This document shows, one piece after another, positions 1-5,963 of a stretch of 6,789 nt of DNA; position 1 is the first letter of the stretch; every line of letters starts with the position of its first letter. The stretch is from positions 1 through 6,789 of the forward strand of contig VBBA01000130.1 in NCBI GenBank assembly GCA_005888675.1, given 5' to 3'. A program made the translations under genes and the position numbers. Origin of the DNA: Candidatus Bathyarchaeota archaeon (GTDB taxonomy: Archaea; Thermoproteota; Bathyarchaeia; 40CM-2-53-6). The notes below the pieces were generated by a model that saw only the letters and a program-made list of their open reading frames with translations, ran no database searches and was not told where the DNA came from.

Positions 1-1478
1 TCAGCCCCTTTGTAGACTGGTCCCCGGACGGACAGCGGATGGCAATATCATCCAACAAGTCCGGTAAGTTCAGCATCTACACTCTCAACCGGACAGGCGG
101 CGAACCCAGTCTAGTACACGATCATCAGTATATCGACTACGACCCAGAATGGTCGCCAGACGGCAAGAAGATCGCGTTCACTTCGCTTGTCAAAGGCCAA
201 GACCAAGGAATCTTCATGACAAATCTCTCCGACCATGAGACGACTCAACTCGCAAACTATGGCCACGCAGTCGAATCCTCATCACCAGACTGGTCTCCAG
301 ACGGACACAAAGTGGCCTTTGAATCAGCAGACAAAGGAAGCTACGACATAGGCGTCTATGACGAATCGGACCAAAAAGTGGAATGGGTAACAGACGGCAA
401 AATGGAAAGAGACTCGCCCACATGGTCGCACGATGGCAACATGCTCTCCTATTTGGAGAATCAGAACAGCAACCTGGTCATCAGACTCTACCGTTACGAC
501 ACGGGAGAGACCGACACGATACAGTTGATGCCTGGAATCCACTCCCACATCCGCTTCTCTCCCGACAACAAGACAATCTATTTCCTGTACAGCGGACCAA
601 GGAACCCAACGGATCTCTGGTCCCACAATCTCGACTCAGGCCAGTTCAGACAGTTGACAAAGTCACTCCCGGTATCGCTTGACACGTCGAGCTTCGTCTC
701 CCCGACCAATGTAAGCTACAAGAGTGTTGACGGAAAGACCATTCCCGCACTTCTTTACAAGCCCGGCAGTGAAAGAGGAAAAGGGAAACCTCCAGCCATC
801 GTATACGTCCACGGTGGACCCACAGCGCAGTTCATGAACAGTTGGAACCCACTCGTGCAAGAATATCTCGACCAGGGCTTCATCGTAATCGCGCCAAACT
901 ATCGCGGCAGCACAGGCTACGGAAGGGACTTCCGTGAGGCGAACAGATTCGTCATGGGCCAGCTCGACCTTGCAGACGTTGTGAAGGGCGCAGAGTATTT
1001 GTCGAAGAACAGTTTAGCGGACCCCGCCCGAATTGGAATTACGGGCGGCTCGTTTGGTGGATACCTGACGATGTGCGCACTCGCAAGATATCCAAGTCTC
1101 TGGGCCGCAGGCTCAGCAATAGTCCCGTTCCTGAACTGGTTTACCGAGATACAGAACGAGCGGGACGATCTAAGGTATTGGGATATGCAGAACATGGGCG
1201 ACCCGGAGAAGGACAAAGATAGATTGCGCGAGGCGTCCCCGATCTTCTTCATCGACCAGATACGGGTCCCCGTCCAGATGATAGCAGGCGCTCACGATCC
1301 CCGCTGCCCACCTTCAGAGACCTTGCAAGCGCAGAATGAGCTGAGGAAACACGGTAAGCAAGCGGACGTTGTAATCTATCCAGACGAAGGGCACGGCTTT
1401 TTGAAAATGGACAACCGGGTCGATGCTTACAAGAAAAACGTCCACTTCTTGACCGATCGTGTAAAGAAGATCAGCTAG
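1..1478 (+). CDS. S9 family serine peptidase (acylaminoacyl/dipeptidyl peptidase type), 5' end outside window
   Basis: This is the C-terminal part of an S9 (prolyl oligopeptidase family) peptidase, which cleaves short or N-blocked peptides. The frame is open to the left edge (first full codon at base 3), so the ATG at 39 is internal and the true start lies upstream. Numbering from that ATG, residues 1-215 carry beta-propeller blades marked by repeated W/F-S-P-D-G motifs (bases 18-32, then about residues 38, 85, 129 and 173). Residues 225-479 form the alpha/beta hydrolase: HGGP oxyanion motif at 258-261, nucleophile Ser338 in GGSFGGY, acid Asp420 in GAHDPRCPPSE, and base His452 in DEGHGF. The triad is complete, so an active enzyme is expected. 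GAHDPRCPPSE resembles the S9C acylaminoacyl-peptidase group, but the exact substrate cannot be read. The visible part shows no membrane segment; whether a signal peptide exists cannot be seen. Confidence 0.93.
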   Translation, partial: SPFVDWSPDGQRMAISSNKSGKFSIYTLNRTGGEPSLVHDHQYIDYDPEWSPDGKKIAFTSLVKGQDQGIFMTNLSDHETTQLANYGHAVESSSPDWSPDGHKVAFESADKGSYDIGVYDESDQKVEWVTDGKMERDSPTWSHDGNMLSYLENQNSNLVIRLYRYDTGETDTIQLMPGIHSHIRFSPDNKTIYFLYSGPRNPTDLWSHNLDSGQFRQLTKSLPVSLDTSSFVSPTNVSYKSVDGKTIPALLYKPGSERGKGKPPAIVYVHGGPTAQFMNSWNPLVQEYLDQGFIVIAPNYRGSTGYGRDFREANRFVMGQLDLADVVKGAEYLSKNSLADPARIGITGGSFGGYLTMCALARYPSLWAAGSAIVPFLNWFTEIQNERDDLRYWDMQNMGDPEKDKDRLREASPIFFIDQIRVPVQMIAGAHDPRCPPSETLQAQNELRKHGKQADVVIYPDEGHGFLKMDNRVDAYKKNVHFLTDRVKKIS

Positions 1479-1510
1479 TGGACTGCACCAGCATGTTTCG
1501 GGGCAGATGA

Positions 1511-1516
1511 TTTAAG
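1511..1516 (+). promoter_or_regulatory. Putative TATA box of the V4R gene
   Basis: TTTAAG lies in the 77-base gap after the peptidase stop. Archaeal transcription usually starts about 26 bases downstream, which would be near 1539 and give a 17-base leader containing GGCCAAGG before the ATG at 1556. This suggests the V4R gene can be transcribed independently of the peptidase. The box is a weak match. Confidence 0.35.
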
Positions 1517-1555
1517 CAAAGCCGATTTCCACACCACTGAGGCCAAGGCAGCTCG

Positions 1556-2131
1556 ATGAGTAAATCGCGAGGAACTGGAAAGAAGGGCGCTATCCACTCG
1601 CTTGAAGTAGACGCTAGCAAAGGAATCATAACCTCCTTCGGTCAACGATTCCTCTTCATTCCGGTCGAGCTGATACACTCGATAGAGGATAGACTCGCAG
1701 ACATGGTGGGTCCAATGACCGCCACAAGTTTCCAGTACGAGATTGGCAAGCGAGGTGGTAGCCACTACATTCGCATGGCTCAGAAGGCAGGATATGATAT
1801 CAAGAGTTCTAAGGATGTAGGAATGATCGCGGCGAATCTTGGAACTCTTGGAGGTTGGGGGAAGCTCACGGTTCAAGAGATTGATTTCAAGAAAAAGCTG
1901 ATACGGTTAAGATGGACGAACGGGGTATCGGTCAGGCCTAACAAGAAAAGTAAGACGCCCGTGTGTCATTTCGGCCGGGGAGTCTTGACGGGTGCGTCTG
2001 AGGCGATGTTTGGCCGGAAGTTAGAATCTATCGAATTGACCTGTCAGGGTAAAGGTGACGCTTACTGTGAAGCCTTGATCGGGCCGCCGGAGAGTGTTGC
2101 GAGATACGCCGAGACTGCCGAAAAACAGTAA
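1556..2131 (+). CDS. V4R (4-vinyl reductase) domain protein
   Basis: A 191-residue protein with a V4R domain, a TRAPP/Bet3-like small-molecule-binding fold also found in BchJ and in the N-terminal sensor of XylR-type activators. The recognisable part is the C-terminal half: CHFGRG (Cys137), then a hydrophobic stretch, then ELTCQGKGDAYCEALIG with Cys163 and Cys171. This matches the family's cysteine-rich end, where cysteines may bind metal or support the ligand pocket. The N-terminal part (about residues 20-80, including FIPVELIHSIEDRLADM) fits the helical region of the domain. There is no DNA-binding or kinase domain, so it is a stand-alone V4R protein. It is probably a ligand-binding or accessory protein; the ligand is unknown. 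The ATG at 1556 is the first start after the promoter-like TTTAAG. It follows the peptidase by 77 bases and ends 7 bases from the convergent methyltransferase. Confidence 0.8.
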   Translation: MSKSRGTGKKGAIHSLEVDASKGIITSFGQRFLFIPVELIHSIEDRLADMVGPMTATSFQYEIGKRGGSHYIRMAQKAGYDIKSSKDVGMIAANLGTLGGWGKLTVQEIDFKKKLIRLRWTNGVSVRPNKKSKTPVCHFGRGVLTGASEAMFGRKLESIELTCQGKGDAYCEALIGPPESVARYAETAEKQ

Positions 2132-2138
2132 TAGATGA

Positions 2139-2708
2139 CTAGCGAATCTTTTCGCTGATCTCCATAGCATCTTCGCCGCCCGCATATTCTAGTCCGGTTT
2201 CGACAGTCCGACTCTTGTAAGAGTCGCTGTTTCGAATATAGTCTAGAAAATCTTTCATCTGACTCGCGAATACTCCGACATTGTCAGCGACGACGACGCT
2301 GCCTTTGTGAAGATTCTTCTCGACAGCTTTCAAGTACGCCAAGTATTGCTCCTTCGCCGCGTCTAAGAAGACGAGATCGAAGCTTCCCTTCAGTCTCGAC
2401 AATACTTGTGTTCCATCACCTTGAACTACTTCGATTCGATCCTCCATCCGGGCCTTCTTGATATTCTCCCTGGTGACGCGGACATGCTCGGGATCGAATT
2501 CGACAGTAGTAATCTTCGCCGTTGGTGCATTCTTGCCCATCAGAATGCAGGAGTACCCGTAAAGTGCTCCGACCTCGACAATCCTCTTCGGCTTCGCTTT
2601 CTGAATAACCCCAGCTAGAACCTTCCCCTTGACGGGACCGATTGACGGAAGGAATTTTCTCTCCCCCAACCTCTCAATCTCCCTCAGAACCACATCAGCA
2701 ACATCCAT
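2139..2708 (-). CDS. Class I SAM-dependent O-methyltransferase (family 3, COMT-like)
   Basis: A 189-residue methyltransferase of the O-methyltransferase family 3 group (catechol or caffeoyl-CoA OMT-like). These enzymes move a methyl group from S-adenosylmethionine to a hydroxyl, usually with a divalent metal. Motif I is IVEVGALYGYS (residues 43-53), followed by the ribose-binding acidic residue Glu70 in TTVEFDP. VQGDGT (95-100) would contact adenine. FDLVFLDAAKEQY (110-122) supplies the metal-binding Asp116, and ADNVG (141-145) supplies a second Asp/Asn pair. The length is slightly short for the family (about 200-220) because the N-terminal helices are reduced. The substrate is unknown. The ATG at 2708 is preceded by GGTGAT about 9 bases upstream and a TATA-like box at 2749-2756. 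It is transcribed divergently from panD. Confidence 0.88.
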   Translation of the reverse strand: MDVADVVLREIERLGERKFLPSIGPVKGKVLAGVIQKAKPKRIVEVGALYGYSCILMGKNAPTAKITTVEFDPEHVRVTRENIKKARMEDRIEVVQGDGTQVLSRLKGSFDLVFLDAAKEQYLAYLKAVEKNLHKGSVVVADNVGVFASQMKDFLDYIRNSDSYKSRTVETGLEYAGGEDAMEISEKIR

Positions 2709-2748
2709 GGATCGTAATCACCGATCTTTGAACGCGAAGACAAGTCTC

Positions 2749-2756
2749 GTTTAAAG
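2749..2756 (-). promoter_or_regulatory. TATA-like box for the O-methyltransferase
   Basis: On the minus strand this reads CTTTAAAC. The expected transcription start is near 2726, giving a leader of about 18 bases that includes GGTGAT as a possible ribosome-binding site. TTTAAA is self-complementary, so plus-strand use toward panD is possible, but it lies over 130 bases from the panD start. Confidence 0.45.
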
Positions 2757-2799
2757 TCGATCAAAACGGTTCTGCAGCCGAGTATGTGCCGTAAGCTAA

Positions 2800-2811
2800 T
2801 TCTCTAGAGAA
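2800..2811. repeat. 12-base perfect palindrome upstream of panD
   Basis: TTCTCTAGAGAA is a perfect inverted repeat in the divergent region between the methyltransferase and panD, 77 bases before the panD ATG. It could be an operator bound by a dimeric regulator, or chance. An AT-rich patch just before it (GCTAATTCT, 2795-2803) may be the panD promoter, in which case the palindrome would overlap it. Confidence 0.3.
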
Positions 2812-2887
2812 CATAGGAGAATCCGTTCCATGCCCAAAAGAGAGGCGATTGACCCTCTATTGTCGAGGAACAAGGCGAATCCCAAGG

Positions 2888-3259
2888 ATGCAACTAAGGC
2901 TGTTGAAAGGCAAGATACACAGAGCCAGGGTCACAGCCGCCCTCATGGACTATGAGGGAAGCATAGAAGTCGACACCTTTCTCCTTGACGCGGCAGGAAT
3001 CCGCAAGTTTGAGGAGGTCAATATCTGGAACCTCACGAACGGTGAACGATTCACAACCTATGCGTTACCAGCGAAAAGAGGAAGCGGCATCGTCGCGGTC
3101 AATGGAGCGGCCGCGAGAAAGGTCCAGCCGGGCGACGAGATAATCATCAGCGCCTTCGCAACCGTCCAGGAAAAGGAAGCTGAGAACTGGAGTCCCCGAG
3201 TCGTAATTGTCGACGAGAAGAATAGGGTCAAGCCGTTAGCTGGCGTCGCTGAACACTAG
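2888..3259 (+). CDS. panD: Aspartate 1-decarboxylase, pyruvoyl-dependent (bacterial-type PanD)
   Basis: PanD decarboxylates L-aspartate to beta-alanine, the precursor of pantothenate and coenzyme A. It is made as a proenzyme that cuts itself between Gly24 and Ser25, converting the serine to a pyruvoyl group. Starting at the ATG at 2888 gives 123 residues, and the key positions match the E. coli numbering: KIHRARVT (Lys9, His11), YEGS with Gly24-Ser25, NGERFTTY with Arg54 and Tyr58, then GSGIVAVNGAAARKVQPGD. The longer reading from a TTG at 2849 adds 13 unrelated residues, so 2888 is preferred. The upstream sequence has only a weak ribosome-binding site (GGCGA, AAGG). It is tail to tail with arsM, 17 bases apart. 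Many archaea make beta-alanine with a different, PLP-dependent aspartate decarboxylase, so this copy may have been acquired from bacteria. Confidence 0.95.
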   Translation: MQLRLLKGKIHRARVTAALMDYEGSIEVDTFLLDAAGIRKFEEVNIWNLTNGERFTTYALPAKRGSGIVAVNGAAARKVQPGDEIIISAFATVQEKEAENWSPRVVIVDEKNRVKPLAGVAEH

Positions 3260-3276
3260 ACGGACACCAGTGGATC

Positions 3277-4026
3277 TTACTTCAAGGGTTTTACAGCGCT
3301 GACAAAAGCGCTGAACACGCCTTGACTCGGTCCAGACATACTTGGACGAAGCTGCTTGAGATAGACTTCTGTGAAGCCAGCATCTTCTAGCATTTCCGTG
3401 TAACGAGACTCCGTTACAGCTCCGGTTATGCAACTACACCATTTTCCCGGATCTCCCTTCTCTTCCTCAGAGAATGGCCTCACAGCAACCTCGTCGGCTA
3501 TGGCTAGTGCTCCGCCTTTTCGAAGAACTCTTGACATTTCCTGAAAGACCTTCTGTTTGTCCGGGCTGAGGCATATGACGCAATTACTCATTATCACGTT
3601 CACACTTTCATCATCGAGAGGTATCTGTTCGATCTCTCCAAGCTTGAACTCCACGTTCGCTGCCCCCATTCGCTTTGCGTTAGCCGTTGCTCTTTGAACC
3701 ATCTCTGGTGTCATGTCGAGACCGATAACTCTCCCTGTCTTGCCAACTTTCTTGCTCGCCAACAAGACATCTATGCCTCCACCGGAACCTAGGTCGAGGA
3801 CAACATCGCCTTCCCTGATCATGCCAAGCCCGGTTGGGTTGCCGCAGCCGTCCGACATAGCAACGACAGACTCCGGTAGAGAAGCCAGCTCCTCAGCAGA
3901 GTAGCCATATCTCAAGAGCTTATCCGTCTTCGAAGAGTCACAACAGCCCGCAAGCTCAGTCTCTTTCGCAAGAGAAGAATAACTCTCTATCACAGCAGTC
4001 TTGATCGTCCGCTCTTTCTCCTCCAA
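3277..4026 (-). CDS. arsM: Arsenite methyltransferase (ArsM)
   Basis: ArsM uses S-adenosylmethionine to methylate trivalent arsenic stepwise to mono-, di- and trimethyl products, a detoxification route in the cytoplasm. Numbering from the TTG at 4026 (249 residues), motif I is VLDLGSGGGID (76-86) and the acidic ribose-binding motif is GLDMTPEM. The three cysteines typical of functional ArsM are present: Cys61 in SDGCGNP, Cys149 in SNCVICLSPDK, and Cys199 in CSCITGA. An N-terminal Cys pair (28-29) is also usual in the family. The start is uncertain. The frame is open back to a TTG at 4101, but that adds 25 residues unlike the family. The TTG at 4026 gives MEEKERTIKTAVIESY, which fits ArsM N-termini. 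A GTG at 3993, about 38 bases after a TTATTTACA box, is a shorter option. No arsR, arsB or arsC is visible nearby. Confidence 0.93.
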   Translation of the reverse strand: MEEKERTIKTAVIESYSSLAKETELAGCCDSSKTDKLLRYGYSAEELASLPESVVAMSDGCGNPTGLGMIREGDVVLDLGSGGGIDVLLASKKVGKTGRVIGLDMTPEMVQRATANAKRMGAANVEFKLGEIEQIPLDDESVNVIMSNCVICLSPDKQKVFQEMSRVLRKGGALAIADEVAVRPFSEEEKGDPGKWCSCITGAVTESRYTEMLEDAGFTEVYLKQLRPSMSGPSQGVFSAFVSAVKPLK

Positions 4027-4133
4027 TGTAAATAACCCCAATATCCACGTTGAGTGTTGAGCGTTCCTAAAGAGACTAACGCCACTTACTAACCCAGTCA
4101 ATACTAGCTTACCGAGACGCCTCTATCCCGCAA

Positions 4134-4143
4134 CTCTCGAGAG
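4134..4143. repeat. 10-base perfect palindrome between arsM and the divergent unknown gene
   Basis: CTCTCGAGAG is a perfect palindrome in the spacer between divergent genes starting near 4026 (minus) and 4219 (plus). A second dyad, CTATC-TC-GATAG (4195-4206), lies just before the plus-strand gene. Either could be an operator, but short palindromes also occur by chance and no regulator is encoded in the window. Confidence 0.25.
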
Positions 4144-4218
4144 CGCAAAGAGGGGAGCTTGTTGAATTGGTTAGCCTCATATCGGATCATGCTACTATCT
4201 CGATAGGATGAGTCCAAG

Positions 4219-4890
4219 GTGACTGTCGAGATCGGCGTCTTCAGAGTCAGCTTATGGTTCAAGAGACTATTCGCAGATCCACGTCTCTTCGAGAAGAACG
4301 CCAATCTCGCTAGGCAATACTTGGAATCTGCTGGGCTGTCGGAACCAAAAAGTCGGTACATAATCCAACCCAAGCCTACTGCAATCACTGACGAAAAGAG
4401 CGAGCCCTCGAAAATTACAGGCGTTGCAAAATACATCTTTCAAGAAAAGAAGACTCGTTCAGAGTATATGGAGAATACTAATCTTGTGATCGATTATCTC
4501 GATGTAGGCGCCGATCTCTCGCCAGATCAGCATCACCAATATTGGGCGAAACAGAAACTCTGGACGATGCCCTTCGTTCTGAAAAACTTCAATCATCAAC
4601 TAGTCAAGCTGAATATTCCTGCTGTCGAGGAACTCTACTCTATGGTGAAGGAGAGAGCACAGCCAACTACCATAGCGAGCGTTGAGTTGAACGACGTGCC
4701 CCATGACCAGTTTGATCTTGCCATGGCCTATTTGGAAACCCATCTTGCAAGGATTGCAGAGAAGGATTCGGTAACATTGGAGGTCTACGCCTCTCGCGAC
4801 CTTGAACTCAGCGAGAGAGAAGCTTTGGATAAGCGTCTTACCAGAGAATCGACGGCTTCCACAGTCTACCTGATATTAGGAGCAGCTTAG
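4219..4890 (+). CDS. Conserved-looking hypothetical protein, 223 residues
   Basis: I do not recognise this protein. From the GTG at 4219 it has 223 residues; an in-frame TAG at 4204 rules out a much longer N-terminus. It looks soluble: many charged residues, no signal peptide or membrane segment, and no cysteine. A helical N-terminal part (LFEKNANLARQYLESAGL, 23-40) is followed by a polar linker (50-70). A second part starts near residue 84 with NTNLVIDYLDVGADLSPDQ and is rich in Trp, His and Gln (QHHQYWAKQKLW). The C-terminus alternates helix-like acidic and strand-like stretches and ends STVYLILGAA. An ATG at 4468 preceded by AAAATACAT (from 4428) could start a shorter 140-residue product. 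The NANLARQYLE and NTNLVIDYLD segments resemble each other weakly, perhaps a duplication. It is divergent from arsM and ends 12 bases from a convergent gene, so it is probably a single-gene unit. Confidence 0.65.
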   Translation: MTVEIGVFRVSLWFKRLFADPRLFEKNANLARQYLESAGLSEPKSRYIIQPKPTAITDEKSEPSKITGVAKYIFQEKKTRSEYMENTNLVIDYLDVGADLSPDQHHQYWAKQKLWTMPFVLKNFNHQLVKLNIPAVEELYSMVKERAQPTTIASVELNDVPHDQFDLAMAYLETHLARIAEKDSVTLEVYASRDLELSEREALDKRLTRESTASTVYLILGAA

Positions 4891-4902
4891 GGGATTGGTT
4901 GT

Positions 4903-5280
4903 TCAGACGATTTGCTTGTAGCCTGCGACGAACTCCGGGTCTATTACGCCGGATATTATTCTCTCCGAGCCGTCAGGCATTATGATTGGGGTGCCCGCCG
5001 CATGATAGGGCAGTTCGAAGTTTTCGAGTTTCTCTGGATTCTCCACTTCGAACAGTTTCTTGCATGAGCCGTTTTCGTAATGGAAAGCATAGAGTTTCTC
5101 GATCTTTCTAACTCCGAAACCACCCGCTCGTCCGCCTGCCGCAAGGGATCCTTCGGGTAATTGTAGAACGAATATCGAGTTCTTCCCTCCGAGAGCCTTG
5201 AGGTCTACCGGATTCTCGGCTACGAGGATTCTTCTTCCCTTCTCTCCGAGGAGATGTGCTAGCTCGTCTAATGCTGCCAT
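4903..5280 (-). CDS. Hypothetical protein, 125 residues, with a promoter suggesting a very short leader
   Basis: Function not recognised. The ATG at 5280 lies about 28 bases downstream of a good TATA-like box (TTTTAC), which fits a leaderless archaeal gene and supports both the gene and its start. It begins with an amphipathic helix (LDELAHLLGEKG) and a strand (RRILVAENP), then has a glycine-rich loop (GSLAAGGRAGGFG, 44-56). Its C-terminal part reads HAAGTPIIMPDGSERIISG (93-111), followed by VIDPEF. That end resembles the cis-proline strand, turn and last helix of thioredoxin-fold proteins. However, there is no CxxC; the only cysteine is Cys73, so a redox role is not supported. No signal peptide or membrane segment is seen. 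It lies downstream of another small unknown gene on the same strand with its own promoter. Confidence 0.72.
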   Translation of the reverse strand: MAALDELAHLLGEKGRRILVAENPVDLKALGGKNSIFVLQLPEGSLAAGGRAGGFGVRKIEKLYAFHYENGSCKKLFEVENPEKLENFELPYHAAGTPIIMPDGSERIISGVIDPEFVAGYKQIV

Positions 5281-5303
5281 AGTCGGATACCTTGGAAGGT
5301 TGG

Positions 5304-5312
5304 TGTAAAATG
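5304..5312 (-). promoter_or_regulatory. TATA-like box of the 125-residue hypothetical gene
   Basis: Minus-strand CATTTTACA is centred about 28 bases before the ATG at 5280. Archaeal transcription starts about 25-28 bases from the TATA centre, so the transcript would begin at or next to the start codon. No ribosome-binding site is seen, in keeping with a leaderless message. Confidence 0.5.
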
Positions 5313-5334
5313 GGTTTGCTTGCTGCCTAGTTCT

Positions 5335-5601
5335 CTAGAGGAAGTTGATCGCTGCCTCTTTTCTCGATCCCCGAAGCATCCTCTCGATCTCAGCCCTTTC
5401 CTCATCGGTCAATGGGTTGTAGAATCTGCCCTCGGGTCCAGATGTGGCATATCTTCCCGCCACAAGGTAGATCTCTTTGGATGTTTCCTTTAGTACAGTG
5501 ACTCTGTTGAGACCATCCTTCTCCGTGTACATGTACATGGGAATCGAGTCGTATTTCGGGATGTCCGTTCTCGGAAGTAGTTTCCAGGGGATGGCTGGCA
5601 T
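5335..5601 (-). CDS. Small hypothetical protein, 88 residues
   Basis: Function not recognised. The ATG at 5601 is the only reasonable start, because an in-frame TAG lies seven codons upstream, and a strong TATA box (TTTATA, 5631-5636) is placed for a very short leader. The protein is soluble-looking and has no cysteine. A proline-rich start (IPWKLLPRTDIPKYDSIP) is followed by two strand-like segments (NRVTVLKET and KEIYLVAGRYATS). It ends with a strongly charged amphipathic helix from DEERAEIERMLRG. This reads like a small beta-hairpin plus helix fold, perhaps a binding protein. The gap to the next minus-strand gene is 54 bases, and that gene has its own TATA-like box, so co-transcription is possible but not required. 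The sequence is protein-like, so I consider the gene likely real. Confidence 0.68.
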   Translation of the reverse strand: MPAIPWKLLPRTDIPKYDSIPMYMYTEKDGLNRVTVLKETSKEIYLVAGRYATSGPEGRFYNPLTDEERAEIERMLRGSRKEAAINFL

Positions 5602-5630
5602 GGTTCCGTCTACGGCAATCTATTGAGATG

Positions 5631-5636
5631 TATAAA
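5631..5636 (-). promoter_or_regulatory. TATA box of the 88-residue hypothetical gene, possibly bidirectional
   Basis: GATTTATACATC on the minus strand is one of the clearest TATA boxes in the window, about 32 bases before the ATG at 5601. Read on the plus strand the same element is TATAAATC, and an ATG stands at 5660, 27 bases downstream. Plus-strand use would yield a short open frame of 17 codons (5660-5713) or a non-coding transcript. Confidence 0.55.
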
Positions 5637-5647
5637 TCAGATTTTCT

Positions 5648-5938
5648 CTAGGCTATTGCATGTCTTCGGAATCGGAGCACGCTGAAATTGCCGCCAGCGC
5701 ATGCAGATATTGATGGGTCTTGGCAGCCTCCGACTGGGATGTGTAGGAACATGAGGAAGCTTCTTCGGCCGAGTCTTGCCATGAAAGTTGTGAGCATACA
5801 GTTTCCTTGTCCAGGAGGCTCACGGGAAATGTCGAAGAGAATCTGCAATACTGGATTCTTGACGAGGCTGCTCGTAATGTGTAGCTTGAGAATCGGTATG
5901 TCGGCGATTCGGTCTTCGCCTATGGCCTTGAGCCACAT
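5648..5938 (-). CDS. Doubtful small ORF downstream of aIF1A, 96 residues
   Basis: The 362 bases between the 88-residue gene and aIF1A (5602-5963) contain no gene that I can identify. This is the best candidate: an open frame that starts at an ATG (or TTG at 5941) 25 bases after the aIF1A stop, preceded by the purine-rich GAAGAGAAGAGG. It could therefore be translated from the aIF1A transcript. The first half looks protein-like (KAIGEDRIADIPILKLHI, then VKNPVLQILFDISREPPGQG). The second half is odd, with many Met, Phe, Cys and Arg residues, and ends weakly (LRFRRHAIA). No family is recognised. It could be a real lineage-specific protein, a decayed gene, or a chance frame. An overlapping plus-strand frame (5688-6068) looks worse. 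Confidence 0.3.
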   Translation of the reverse strand: MWLKAIGEDRIADIPILKLHITSSLVKNPVLQILFDISREPPGQGNCMLTTFMARLGRRSFLMFLHIPVGGCQDPSISACAGGNFSVLRFRRHAIA

Positions 5939-5963
5939 CAACCTCTTCTCTTCCTTGGGAGAT

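Noticed and set aside
2830..2955. ATG-started frame just before panD that runs into it out of frame
   Set aside because: It is a short frame (about 41 codons) overlapping the conserved panD N-terminus; panD itself is intact from 2888, so no frameshifted extension is needed.
3294..3313. Perfect 7-base inverted repeat (CAGCGCT, 6-base loop, AGCGCTG) near the 3' ends of panD and arsM
   Set aside because: It lies inside arsM and comes from two copies of an AGCGCT codon pair in its FSAFVSAV end; no T-run follows, so a terminator is not supported.
4104..4436. 110-codon minus-strand frame opposite the 223-residue gene
   Set aside because: Its composition (Ser/Leu/Arg-rich) is typical of an antisense shadow, and the plus-strand reading is more protein-like and continues for another 450 bases.
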